Shown here: piece after piece, positions 49,580 to 61,139 of the stretch
Numbering within the stretch: the stretch's first letter is position 1
Layout: each line of letters starts with the position of its first letter
Origin: Talinum fruticosum
Taxonomy: Eukaryota; Streptophyta; Magnoliopsida; Caryophyllales; Talinaceae
NCBI GenBank assembly: GCA_021018815.1
Contig: JAITYX010000009.1
Location: 8,806,501 to 8,870,500, forward strand
DNA: 64,000 nt
Direction: 5' to 3'
The notes under the pieces: generated by a model
What the model was told of the DNA's origin: nothing
Database searches by the model: none
Seen by the model: the letters and a program-made list of their open reading frames with translations, nothing else
Made by a program: the position numbers and the translations under genes

Positions 49580-49593
49580 ATCTCCCCTTTTTG
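49580..49593 (-). promoter_or_regulatory. Polypurine tract of copia A
   Basis: Minus-strand AAAAAGGGGAGAT ends directly at the 3' LTR, the expected position of the plus-strand primer. Confidence 0.8.
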
Positions 49594-49799
49594 ATGAAAG
49601 GCATTCCATACTTAGGCGAAACTTTGTTAGTGAAAAAGATATGATTTTGGATACTTGCGCATGTAGTCAAATGAGTAAAGCAAGCTTAATGTATCGGAGC
49701 AAAAAAAAAAAAAAACGAACATGCTTAACAATGAAATAATGTTAACTCGGAAATGGTTGTCTGTAAACTCGGATAGAATAGAAGATAAAGCATTAATTC

Positions 49800-51585
49800 A
49801 TTGAAATTAAAGAGAGTACAGAGATTGAAAGGGAAAGCTCCCCTAAACAAGACAACAAGTTTTTCGACTCTTCTATTTCTCCCTCTTGCCTTTCAACAAA
49901 AATAACAAAGAAAGTGGGAAGAAAAGAACAATTAGTACAAATTTGATGTCCGGATAAAAGAAAGAAGCAAACAAAATCTATCGGAAGAAGAAGAATCGCG
50001 CGGATCGTGGAATCGTGACACAGGTGCATGGCGCCTACGAGGGAGAGGGGATGCCCGAGTGGAAGCGGAGGGATTGGAGGTACGCCGGCGCTGGTAGGAT
50101 CTTGACGATGTGCTTGAGCGCGACGGAGGGAGAACCGGGATGGCCGTCAAGGGCTCAGCTCCGAGTGGCCGACCCGGAACGAGTGGATCCAGGGGTTCCT
50201 CCCCGTGAACCTCGGAAGCTGGAGGGGTCCGCTCGGTCCGACTCGCTAGTGCAGCGAGGTCTTTCGACCCACTCGGACTACCGTCCGAGCCGAGTCATCG
50301 CTATTTGAGCTTGAGGAGCAGCTCGACCCTCAGCTGTTCCCGCAGCTTCTTCCTTGTGTTCCACCCCTTGCCCAGACGGAGCTGCCTCGACCGCGAGCTC
50401 CTCGGCATCTCGCTGCTTCCTTGTCCGCAACTACTTCTTCTTCTTCATCCTCGCTGTCCGAGGAGGTTAGACTCGGGCTCGAAGACGCTTTAGACGCGTC
50501 TCGAGTCGCCACGGTCCCGAGCCACCTTAGACCTTCTCTCTCCGAGGAGCTCGACTAGCTCCTTCTGCTCCTTCACCAACTCCCTCATCTCAAGAACCGG
50601 AGTTTGCTGCTCTCGAATTTGGGATTGGGCGGTTTTTCGGTGGATGAACAGAGACCGATATACGATTTGAAAGAGCCGAGGAGGTCCTTGAATTCGAGAG
50701 GACGCAGAGCTGATTTTGTCCAAGAAAAGGGGGACAAAATAGCAGAGAGAGATTTTGAGGCACATGAGGTGGAAGCACCAACAGGTGGAGTAGGGAGAGA
50801 GAGGGGGTTGCTTTCAAGTCCGAGGCGGAGAAGGAGGCCTCGGCTCCGAGTTGTGTACCCGGACACCGAGGTTGAGTTTCTTAGTATCCGTTACCCTAGA
50901 GTTCCTTCTTGCCGACAACAACGGTAGCCTCGGACACGGCATTGGGGTCCGAGGGGATAGGAACCTTGAATTGTTTGAAGACAAGGGTGAGAAGAGCACC
51001 GAAGGGAAGAGGGGTGTTCTTCTTGTTTTGGAGTTGAGCTGGCACAACTGCCATCCGCTCAATTATTGAAGGGAAGAGCTCTACTTCGTAGCCCTCAAGA
51101 ATGTCAAAAATAGCTTTCAAATGCTTGGAGTTGGGGTTCTCCTTGTTAGAATGCTGAGAGAAAAAGGTTCTCATCGGCAGAAAGCACGTAAGGCGTGCTC
51201 TGATTTCAACCGAGTCACCGAAAAATTTTTCCATGACTCGAGAAACTCTTTAGCGTATTTTTCAAAGAAGTCATCGGCGACTTCAGTGAAAGGAATGGGG
51301 TTGCTTGTTCAAGAAAAGACAGGAGACCTTGAACAAGCGGTGGAGGAGAGAGGTGTTTATTCGAACAAGTAATGTTCCGAACCCCGGAGGTTAGAACATT
51401 TTCGGAGGAGGTAAGATGAGTGTAGAACTCGTAAACGAGTTCGGGATAGATGAACTCGCTGAAGCAAAGAAAGTTATATGCTCCGGTGGTTTGAATGTGA
51501 GCCAACCAAGAAAATTTAGTTGTAGGGAAGAACTTGTCGTCTAGTGCGAGATGTCTGGGTGACAATGGGTTTAGAGGGGGTTGAG
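49800..51585 (-). pseudogene. Extra 3' reading-frame region of copia A (after the solo LTR)
   Basis: In the sense direction of the element, frames continue from the part at 54763-55000. A 116-residue frame (51565-51215) carries KFSWLAHIQTTGAYNFLCF, FIYPELVYEFYTHL and a PPLVQGLLSFLEQ stretch. A shifted frame (51234-50896) carries LKAIFDILEGYEVELFPSII and LPFGALLTLVFKQFKVPIP. Next come a basic linker, a charged helix EMRELVKEQKELVELLGERR (about 50600-50520) with coiled-coil character, and an acidic Ser/Glu patch (50460-50420). The topology recalls plant-specific domains found in retroelement-borne genes (Transposase_32/PF20167-like), but I could not search. SIRE elements carry an env-like gene in this position. 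No membrane segment or signal peptide is convincing. Broken by several shifts. Confidence 0.5.
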
Positions 51586-54500
51586 TGTAATACCCGAAAT
51601 TCTAAAGAAAACAGATTGAAAAGCATAGAATTATTGAGTATTTTTCCCGCAACTAGGGGGTTGAGTGACCGATTTTATTTACGGCCGGACATGTTACGTT
51701 AGAATTCCTTTGGAGGTCGTGGCGAATGAATAAAATCAAGGAAATTGCCTTCCTTTCTCATCTAAGCTGAACCGTTGGGTGATTAGGAATTGTCGTGGCC
51801 GACGTATTAAAATACGTTGGGACGCAGCAGTGTAAGAGGACGGAAGAGAGGAGATATAGACTTGTGATATATGGGCCGGCGATTATTTTCATTGAATAAT
51901 GAAGAGGTGGGCTTTGGTTTAAGATGGAAATGAGATAGAAATTAAATTTGGGGGTCCAATGGGGGTTAAGGACCGAGAGTTTAATCGGTGGAGCCAGGGC
52001 AGCGAGAGGAAGAAGAAGCAGAGCAACAGAGCGAGGGAGAGAGAGAGAACCACCGAACGGAAGAGAGAGAGGGAGGGGGCGAGTGCGCGCGGCGAAGGAG
52101 ACCGCGAGGACGGGCGACCACCGCGGGACCGAAGGCGACGGTCGGCGACGCGAGCAGACGCGGGCGAAGGGAGAGCACCGAAAGGTGGAAAGAGAGAGAG
52201 GAGGCGTGCGGGAATCGAGCAGAGGCCGGAGGCCGGCGAGCGGAGTAATGAACGCAGCGGGCAGCCGGCGACACGAGCGAGGGAAGGAAGCGAGAGGTTG
52301 GGAGCAGAGCGAGGGCGAACGCAGACCGAAACAGAGACAGACGAGCGGGAGTTAGAGCGGCCGAAACCGGGACCGGCGATGGCGACAAGGGAGGCGAGAC
52401 CGGCGGCGAGCACGAGGGAGGGCCAGACCGAGGGGTGGCAGGGGGCTAGAACCGCCGAACCGTAAGCAAGAAGCGAGCCTTCCCCGAACCCAAACACAAC
52501 CCAAACACAAAGTCGGGACAGCGAGCAATTCGATCAATTCCAAAACCAAAAATCCGAGGTGGGTAGTCTTATACTCTAAACTATTAGTAATTTCAAAACC
52601 TAAATGGAATTGTTGTGATTGTTGTATGTGTTACGTGAATATTGATGTAGTTGCGAATGATGAGTATCCGTATTGCGTAACGGGCCTAATTGTTGTTTGA
52701 GATTGAAATAAGAGTTTAGAATGGATTTTAGAGAATTGATAAGGTTGAATTGGGTCACGAAAGGAGTCATATGGGTTAAATAGAGAATTCATTTGGGAAC
52801 GTTAAAGAGATTAGTAGTTGTTTAGGGTCGAACCGAACCCGCTGATTCTGAAAATGTTAAATTGTACGAGTCAAATGAGTGGTTTTGAAGTTCTGGATAT
52901 CTATTAAGGAGTAAGGGGTTAGGACATGGATATGAATTACGAGTTAACTAAGTTTTAGAGATTCTTGAACTCGCGGTATCAAGAGCTAATTACGAACATA
53001 GGGAAATGGTAGGTTGAAATATAAAGAGGAGTATGAATTCGTATTGAGTAATGCGCAATTGGGACAAGTAAGTGAGAATAGGCAATTGTGAACTTGATTA
53101 CATTCGAAGTATATTTAATTCCTCGAGGTTGAACTAAGTGTGAAAATAAGCAAAGGTAACGGAGATCGAATAATGAAAAGAGATTGAGAGTTACGTAACC
53201 AAGGACGGACGAGCAAGAGTTAAATAATGAGTTTAGAGCATATCTTAGTCTTTGGGATGAAATCAAGTCCGAAGTTAAGCACAACGAAAGGGACTTAGGC
53301 AATAAAGTGAGAGCAAGAGAGGTGTGACTGAATACGGGCAAAAGAAGTTGAATTACAAAGTAGAAGCGTAAAATGAGTAAGTGAGGCAAAAGGCAATGAA
53401 TTGTGACAAACTTGAAACATCACTTAAGTGATATGCACTTGTGGTTATTGTGGCTCGGAAAATGGACTCAATTGTACTAAACCGATAAATTGAGAAAAGC
53501 TTAGTTGGAAAAGAGTCGAGAATGAGTGCTTGCAATGAATGGTGATTATTTGTGCTATGTGATTACTTTACGTGATGCTCAAAATAGTTTCGAAAGGAGT
53601 TTTGTATGTAACGTGAATAATTCTTGAATGCAACTTCTTGAGAACCGCCTTTCGAACGTGATTGTGTTTTAAAGAAGCAAAGCTTATTTGAGAAAGTGAA
53701 TTTATAAGGGTGGCACGTGGTGTTATGCCTTCCTTGATATCAAATCGATTGAGAAAGTTGTGAAGTGAATGTGATGAATGAGAATGTGATGAATGAGAAT
53801 GTGCAAATTGTTTTGAATCGACCGGCTACGGATCGTTTAGCATACCGAAGGGTTCGAACCGGGAACGCCCAGCTAGAGACTTCGAGGGAAGGGTTCTAAT
53901 AGGGGTCCTGGAGAGACAGGATGCCCGCTCCGAGACTTCCTAGAAGAATGGTCCCGGGAGCCTTTTGTCGGGGTCGCGCCCTGAATTAAAGAAGTGCTAG
54001 TTCGAGTCCTCGAAGGCCCGGAATGTTGATTCAACCCGAAAAGAATTGTTTATGAATGTGAATATGTGCTTTTAAGTGATTAATGAGTCATGATCTTTTT
54101 CATTGCAAGAGATTTCAGTGAAAAGTATATAGATTTGTATTACGTTATTATGTTTTCGTAGATTTCATTATTATGAGTATTACGTGTAAAGAATTTCCAT
54201 TTTTCAAGGGTATAAGACTCGGTGAGCCCGTGGATTATTGCTCACCCCCACAAATTGCCCCGCCCCCACCCAGTGTTGCGAGTACGCTTTCGAAGCATAA
54301 TCTACACTTAGCATGCTTCGGACTTTTGCCGATTGTTGGTGGTTGAAGCGACCCAAGTAGGCGACATGCATTGTTATGATTCTCAATGTTGTAATTGTAA
54401 TTTAGTTCATATAGTTGTACCCGAAGTATTATAAACCCAGTTAGATTGTTTTAAGTTTTATAGCATGATTGGTTGGACTCCGGCGTGTGGCCGTTGAGTT

Positions 54501-54757
54501 GTATACTCCGAGCGTGTGGCTCGTCGAGTTTTACTATGTTTCTTATGTAGGGTTTTAGGCTTCGCGCCTATGGGATAGTCCATATTGCAAACAGTAACTC
54601 GCCAAAATTTTTATGAAATCTCGAGTCCTTTTGGAAAACCATCCTTATTGTCTTAGAGTTAAATTTAGACAACCAAACTTACACCGGAAAGAGCCTCGGG
54701 AGTTCCTTCAAGGAACTCGCGATGTAATACTCTTAGGGGGTGCTTTGGGGTGTTACA
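51586..54757 (+). mobile_element. Solo LTR of a Ty3/gypsy-type element (copy 2, complete, 3,172 bp)
   Basis: The ends are TGTAATACCC and GGGGTGTTACA, with a perfect 5-bp duplication TTGAG (51581-51585 and 54758-54762). It has no coding domain and no terminal direct repeats. The second two thirds match 1-5649 with its insertions removed. The GA/CG-rich block at 51960-52480 gives overlapping Arg/Glu and Ser/Pro/Leu frames on both strands, which are composition artefacts. The intact sites near 54180 and 54495 show the empty state of the two insertions in copy 1. Confidence 0.93.
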
Positions 54758-54762
54758 TTGAG

Positions 54763-55075
54763 CTTTCTGGATTTTTGGTGCGAGACATTTTGGAGGAGGA
54801 AGAGACCTGAAAGTCCGGATGATTACCTCTCTTAGGCATTTTGAGAGAGAGGAAAAAAATGAAACTTTTGATGAAGAGAAGAGGAAAAAGTAGGCAGTCG
54901 AGAGTAAAAGAAAAGGAGTAGAAGAAAGAGATGAGAGCAATCGAACTTACTTGAGATGGCCTCTTTCGTCGCTTGAAGAAGTTCAAAGATCACTGTGTAC
55001 GTAGAAATCTTCCGCGAAAAGTTTCGTTTGAGAGAGAGAGAAATGTAGAGTATCGAGACGAAGATGAATAGGCGC
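54763..55075 (-). pseudogene. Start of the extra 3' gene of copia A (before the solo LTR)
   Basis: On the minus strand, downstream of a TATA box, lies a CT-rich leader (about 55050-55020), a GTAAGT splice-donor-like site near 54950, and a pyrimidine-rich stretch. An ATG near 54840 then opens MPKRGNHPDFQVSSSS and MSRTKNPESS before the solo LTR at 54757. The frame continues past the solo LTR but needs a shift to enter the 51565-51215 frame. The intron is suggested only by the donor; no acceptor is clear. No known family is assigned to this start. Confidence 0.4.
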
Positions 55076-55085
55076 TATTTATAGA
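55076..55085 (-). promoter_or_regulatory. Internal TATA box between pol and the extra 3' gene of copia A
   Basis: Minus-strand CTATAAATAG, followed by GCGCC and a CT-repeat leader. It lies about 410 bp after the pol stop and about 240 bp before the first ATG of the extra gene. It is the same 10-mer as in the LTR promoters. Confidence 0.45.
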
Positions 55086-55496
55086 AGAAATACACGCCCG
55101 TCAACTATCCGTTAAGTATAACTCCGTTCGACTCGGCTTGTCCATCGAGTCATCGTAGACCGGTGTGACGGTTCTCTTCTCAACGGTTAAGATTCTAGCA
55201 GTTTGAGATCCACGGCTAGCATCCGATCACGGCGTCCAAGAGAGAGAGAGAAAAGATTTTGAAAATAAATTCGGAAATTCTCCACTAATCTAGAGATAAT
55301 TTCGAAGTTTGAAGTCCAAGTTTTTCTTGACGTCCGAGTTTAACTCGTAATGGTTTCCGAGTGACTCGTAAACTAGAAATAATTAACAACTACTAACCCA
55401 AGATCATGAGATCAACCGAGCTAATGGTTATTAAAAGTTTGAAAACACATATAACACATAATCATGCAATGAGATTTTTACAAAGATGGAACATAA

Positions 55497-58400
55497 TTAT
55501 GCATTTAACATACCAAGCTCATTCCGAATAAAACAAAACCGATCTTCACCAAGAGGCTTAGTAAAGATATCAGCTAATTGAAGATTAGTAGGAATGAATT
55601 CAAGTTCAATATCACCTTTCTCGTAATGGTCTCATAAGAAATGATATCTCGACTTCGATATGCTTTGTCTTTGAGTGCTCGAACCGGATTCTTTGTGATG
55701 CTTATTGCACTCGATTGTCACACTTGATTGGAACGAATTTGAAAGAAAGTCCAAGATCTCTCAAGTGTTGCTTTATCCATAGAATCCGAGCGCAACATGC
55801 TCCAACTGCAATATACTTAGCTTTAGCAGTTGAGAGAGCTACTGAGTTCTACTTCTTTGAGTGCCAAGATATTAGGGATTGACTCGTAAATTGACAACCT
55901 CCGTAAGTGCTCTTTCTATCAACTTTGTATCCAGCGATAGTCCGTGTCTCGAGTATCCAATGAGGGTCGGCTTCGAGTCTCTTGAGTACCGTAGACCTAA
56001 GTTCCGAGTTCCCGCAAGATATCTAAATATTCTCTTCATCGCAAGTGAGATGTGATTCTTTTGGATTAGCTTGAAATCTTGCGCATAAACAAACACTAAA
56101 CATTATATCTGGCCGGCTGGAAGTAAGATATAGCAATGATCCAATCATACCTCGATAGAGTTTCGATCTATTGCTTTACCTTTCTCGTCCGAGTCAAGTT
56201 TTATACTCGTTGCTCATGGGTGTAGATGCGTGCTTTGCATCTTGAAGTTTGTATTTCTTCAGCAGTTCCTTGGTATACTTTGATTGATGGACATAGATTC
56301 CATCTTTGTCTTATTTGATTTGTTAACCAAGGAAGAAATTGAGTTCTCCCATCATACTCATTTGAAATTCCCGACTCATCAACTCGTAAAATTCTCGCAC
56401 GTATATTCATTAGTTGCACCGAAGATAATATCATCAACATAGATTTGAACAATAAGGAAATCTTTCCCTTGGTTTTTATAAAGAGAGTCTTGTCGATCCG
56501 ACCTCTTTTAAAGTCATTTTGAACCAAGAAATCGCTCAGCTCTTTCATACCAAGCTCGAGGAGCTTGTTTAAGACCATAGAGAGCCTGTTGAAGTTTGAA
56601 AACATGATTTGGAAGTTATGAGTTTTCAAAACCAGGAGGTCGTTCGACATAGACTTCTTCTTCAATAAAACCATTGAGAAATGCACACTTAACATCCATT
56701 TGATATAATTTAATATGCATGCTGGATGCGAATGGCAATAGTATTCTAATTGCTTCGATTCTCGCAACAGTGCAAAGGTTTCCCCACAATCGATTCCTTC
56801 TTCTTGATTGTAACCTCGAGCCACAAGTCTAGCCTTGTTTCGACTACCACACCACCCTCATCCAGCTTTGTTCTTGAAAACCCATTTGGTTCCTATAATT
56901 AGGTGGTCGAAGGTCGATTGGTCGAGTCCGGACTTGGTTTCTTTCAAATTGATTGAGTTCCTCTTGCATGGCTTCTACCCATTCAGGTTCATTAAGGGCC
57001 TCTATTGCATTTTGGGTTCAGTTAATGAAATGAATGCAGTGAATGCACACAGATTTTAATGAGAGGAACGAGTTTTTACCCCACTCGTTGATATCGTATA
57101 TTATGTTTTCTAGTGGGTGACTAGAAGTAAACTCTAATGCTTTACCTGTTCTCCGATTCACAAGATTTGTGGACTCGAGCTACCCGATCTTCGTAAGCTT
57201 GTTCCGAGTGATCTTCTTCATTGGCTTGTTCGTTCGAGCGAGCTCTTGAGTTGTCTCATTCTAAGTCACTTCATTCCGAGTGACTTCATTTTGAGCTGGT
57301 TGAGTTTGAGTCTCTGTGAGCTCGGCTCATCATCTTCTCGCCGAGCTTCACTTCGAGTATGAAGACTCGCTTGGTTTCTCCTGTTCAAGCTCATCAAACA
57401 CAACATGGATGGTCTCTTCCACTTTGTTAGTTTTCTTATTGAAGATGCGATAAGATTTGTCGTGAGAAGAATAACCCGTAAAAATACCTTCATCTCGACC
57501 GAGCATCAAACTTGGTCAGTGATCCTTACCATTGTTGTGAACAAAACATTTACTTCCAAATGGTCTCGAAATAGAAAATATTTGGTTTCTTCCCTTTGTA
57601 GAGCTCATAAGGTGTTTTCTTCAATATGGGTCTCGATGAGGCATCTATTCAAAGTATAGTTGGTCGTGTTGATCGACCTCAGCCCTGTAAATAAGTAAGA
57701 CAAGTTGTGCTCAATCATCATAGTCCTTGTTATTTCTTCAAGGGTTCTATTCTTTCTCTCCACTACTCCATTTTGTTGAGGAGTTCTTGGTGCCGAGAAG
57801 TTGTGAGAGATGCCATTTTTGTCACAAAACTCGAGAATTATGAGTAGTCGAACTCCCTTCCATGGTCGGCTCGAATTCTCCGGATCTCGAGTCCGAGACT
57901 CAACTTGGATTTTTCTACAGAGCATGCCGAACTCCTTGAATGCTTCATTTTTGTACTTAAGAAAACACACCTGGTAAATCGTGAATAATCATCAATAATT
58001 AAAAATATATATGATTTACCTCCAAGGCTCTTAACAGGGATTTCACCACATAAATCCATATGCAGTAGCTCAAGCACTTTGGATATGGAAACTGTCTTCA
58101 GAGATTTGAATGAAGATCTCGACTTGTTTCCTCTCGGTGCATGCTTCACAAACTTTATCCTTCTCAAAACACAGCTTAGGTAAACCCCTAACCGGACTAT
58201 GAGATGCCAACTTTTTGATAGTATGCATGCTAATATGGCCTAATCTACGATGCCATGTCCATGAGTCATCATTAAGAGATGCTTTTAAGCAAGCTAAATT
58301 CCGACTCGGGTCGAAAGAGGAATGATGTAGGTGTTACCCGATCTTTTACTTGAAAGCTTGATTTCTTTGGTGGTAACATCGTAAATGTAGCAGCTTGGTC

Positions 58401-58650
58401 CGAGTGAATCTTACCTCTTAACCTTTATCACACAATTGAGAGATGCCGAGCAGATTGTACTTTAATCCTTTGACCGGATAAACCGCACCGACCAGATTGC
58501 ATCGTTTTCCAATCTTGCCTATCCCAACTATCTTTCCTTTGCTATCATCTCCGAACGTGACCTTTCCACCTTTATGTTTTTCCAACTCGTAAAAGAGTCC
58601 CGCGTCTCCGGACATGTGGCGTGAACACCCACCGTCAAGGTACTAGTGAC
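55497..58650 (-). pseudogene. pol pseudogene of copia A
   Basis: On the minus strand the protease signature is YLDGGCSRHMSGD (58647-58610), with Gly for Ser after the catalytic Asp. Pre-integrase contains GLKYNLLGISQLCDKG and HRRLGH-type residues near 58240. The integrase core has HMDLCGEIPVKSLGGKSY, LIIDDYSRF, IRADHGREF and TPQQNGVVERKNRTLEE (58075-57730). Reverse transcriptase (57060-56200) has RGYNQEEGIDCGETFA and, in shifted frames, the YVDDIIFGA equivalent near 56430. RNase H ends LADIFTKPLGEDRFCFI and closes with GMLNA and TAA at 55497-55499, the true pol end missing in element C. Multiple shifts and stops interrupt it. Confidence 0.82.
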
Positions 58651-59139
58651 CTTTTGATCTCTTCCGAGTGACCTACAAAACAAAAACAGTCTAACCCTTC
58701 TCACTCCCTCTAACGAACCCAAGTAACATTCTTTATTGTGGTCCTTTTCTAAGGAAGAAGGTTTTTCGGAACCCGGATTTGAATGACTTTGGGGGTTAGT
58801 CCGATTCTGAGTCTTTTCTTTATAGAATTGAGCTTGTGTCTCTTTCTTTTGAAAACCTTTCCTTTTAAAACTAGAGAAAATGGTTTCTTTTTGTAAATAG
58901 ATCCGGGCTTAGTCCTCCCTTCATTTATGTGAATGGGACTATGCTCAGCTTTCCCGAACTTCACAGTTCTGGAATCCTTTTCAATAGTTCTGAGTAGGAA
59001 TTGGATTCCTCCTCTTTGTTGAAACCAAGACCTTCTTTCCCGAAGGAGACACATTGTGATCCTAAGAGCATGTCAAGGTTTTTCCGACCTTGAGTAAATT
59101 TTAAAACCAGATCATGAGACTGAATGAGCTTCGTTTTAG

Positions 59140-60480
59140 TTGCTCATTCTCTTTTCGAGTAACTCGGACTCGGCCTCATTGGATTGAGCACTAGTCTTGA
59201 GCTCTCTCGAGTGAAAGTCTCAGCTTTTCCAATTCATTTTTCAAAGAAGTGCTCTCGTAAGACATTAACTCAAGTTGTTCTTTGAATCGAGAAGAATCGA
59301 ATTGGACTTTTCTTCCAAAGTAAAAATGTATTTAGCTAAATCAACTTTGGTGAATTTGAGGAAGAAATCAATTACCTCTTGAGGATTAGTTTCCTCATTG
59401 TCCGAGCCTCGAGTCCGACTCTCTTTCAACTTCCGAGTTAGAGATTGCCATTAGACATTTTGAGTCGTCCGAATCCTCGTCATCTTCTCGATGAGTCCTC
59501 ATCACTCCATGTTACCATCATAGCCTTTTTCTTCTTTTTGTCTCTTTTTCTCTTTGGACAGTCTTTGACTATGTGGTCTTTGGTGCCACACTCAAAACAT
59601 CCGTAATTCTTAGATAAAGATAACTTTGAAGGGGAAGAGTACTTACCCTTTCTCGTCCCTCTTATCTTTCTTGTAGAATTCTTCTTTTGGTCTTTTATCC
59701 CATCTTTTGTGCTTCATTATTCCCTTGAAGCCTCTTGCAATGAGTGCCATGGGATCCTCTTTTGAGTCGAGGAACTCGGATTTGCTTCTCTCGGATTCCG
59801 AGGCTTTTAGTGCGATGTTCTTTTTGGTATCGCCCTCAGCATCCTCCTCTTCTAGGTGGATTTCGTGAGTGAGAAGCTTTCCGATGAGCTCGTCCGGCTT
59901 TAAGAGTGACAGGTTCCGAGCTTCCTCTATGGCAGCCACCTTGGGACCCCACCTTCTCTTGGGTAGACTTCGAGTATCTTTCCGCACATTTCCTCTTGGG
60001 AAATCTTCTTACCTAGAGATTTGAGATTGTTGGTAATCTCAGTAAATGAATGAACATCCGAGTGATGTTTTCTTTTGGCTCCATCTTAAATAGCTCGTAC
60101 TTATGAAGATACCGGCTGATCTTCGCTTGTCCGACTCGGCTAGTGCCTTCGTAAGTGTTGACAAGTGTGTCCCACACTTCTTTGCCGAGTCACGTGCAGA
60201 CACCCGATTGTATTCTTCCGAGCTAATGGCGCACATCGAATGTTCATTGCCTCGAAGTTCTTCCCGAACTTCTGCTTCGCCCGGAGTAAATTCGGCCTTT
60301 GTCTTGGGAATGATTCTGAATTCTTTTTCTTCATTGGAATGTAGTTTCCTTGTTGTATGATTTCCCATACATCTTCATCATGATCCATGAGGAAACATTC
60401 CATAAGTTTCTTCCAAGGCCCGAAGTTTGATCCTTTGAATTTTGGTGGTCTCGTCGGAAGATCTTCCTTCATCGAACTCT
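59140..60480 (-). pseudogene. gag pseudogene of copia A
   Basis: On the minus strand a frame at 60472-60140 gives RPPKFKGSNFGPWKKLMECF and DHDEDVWEIIQQGNYIP, the copia gag (UBN2) start. The codon matching the gag ATG of element C is lost, so the first Met is internal. A second frame (59987-59643) has RWGPKVAAIEEARNLSLLKP and FKGIMKHKRWDKRPKEEFY. The zinc knuckle CFECGTKDHIVKDCPK (59600-59553) is intact. A Lys-rich and then coiled-coil-like tail runs to about 59140. Compared with C and B this is the best-preserved gag in the window, although it is still frameshifted. Confidence 0.8.
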
Positions 60481-60542
60481 CCGTTGCTCTAAGATATTTG
60501 ATCTTTAGACCTTTGGATGGTTAGATCCTTTCTGAAAGGCTA

Positions 60543-60557
60543 GGCTCTTATGCCAAT
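60543..60557 (-). promoter_or_regulatory. Primer-binding site of copia A (degenerate)
   Basis: Minus-strand TTGGCATAAGAGCC against the usual TTGGTATCAGAGCC. It lies directly after the 5' LTR remnant. Confidence 0.65.
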
Positions 60558-61139
60558 TAAAGATTTGCTCTGGGAGAGTCTCGAGTCACCCTAGAGGGCC
60601 GGTGAATAGGGTGATGGAGGATTTTAATAGAAATTCAAGCTCTTTTATCGAAGTAAAGACAGAAATAGATTATGAGTCAAAAGCAGTGGTCGAAAGGTAT
60701 GGACTCGTAAATGCTATAAAGAGTACAGTAGCAAATTAAGCTAAAGCTTTGAAGCAGCTTGAGTGTAGAATGAACTCGTAAAGTAAACACCGAGAGATTA
60801 CGTGGAAATCCTCCCGGGGCAGAAAACCACGGACCGTGCTAGTCCAAGCACAAAGTCAAATCCACTATTTTGAGTCCACAAAATACGATAGACTCGACGT
60901 AACCCAAGTTGCTCCCTTAAACAACTCTTTACATGTTTTCCTAGACTCGAAATTCCCTTATCTCGATCTAGTACTTCCTAACTGAGATAACCCTTACAGC
61001 TAGGGGCAACTAAGCCGAGTTAACCCTTACAGCCTTAGTCAAGGGACCTTACTCGTAAAGTAAGAAAGTGTTTGTAACTAAGTACAAGACCTTACAACTC
61101 GTAAAGTGATGAATTACAAAGTTGGAGTTGTAAGTAGAA
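60558..61139 (-). repeat. 5' LTR remnant of copia A, cut by element B
   Basis: This is the last 582 bases of the LTR (minus strand), matching 48009-48585 of the 3' LTR. The match stops at TAGAA (61135-61139) where element B begins; the rest should lie beyond the window. Confidence 0.83.

Larger units (their letters stand above)
48009..61139 (-). mobile_element. Copia element A (SIRE-like) inserted in the Tat/Ogre-like element
   Basis: On the minus strand it has a 5' LTR remnant (60558-61139), primer site, gag, pol with integrase before reverse transcriptase, an extra 3' region, a polypurine tract and a full 3' LTR (48009-49579). Flank GGGGA precedes it on the left. The right flank is beyond the window because element B sits in its 5' LTR. 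A solo LTR (51586-54757) lies in its extra 3' region. Gag style and the presence of sequence between pol and the 3' LTR suggest the SIRE lineage. Confidence 0.87.

Noticed and set aside
51919..52497. Long overlapping frames of 135-192 residues on both strands
   Set aside because: They lie in the GA/CG-rich block of a solo LTR with defined ends; composition explains the openness.
48009..61139. Possible endogenous pararetrovirus
   Set aside because: Integrase lies before reverse transcriptase, and LTRs, a tRNA-iMet-type primer site and a polypurine tract are present, which fits Ty1/copia. No movement-protein or caulimovirus coat motif was seen.
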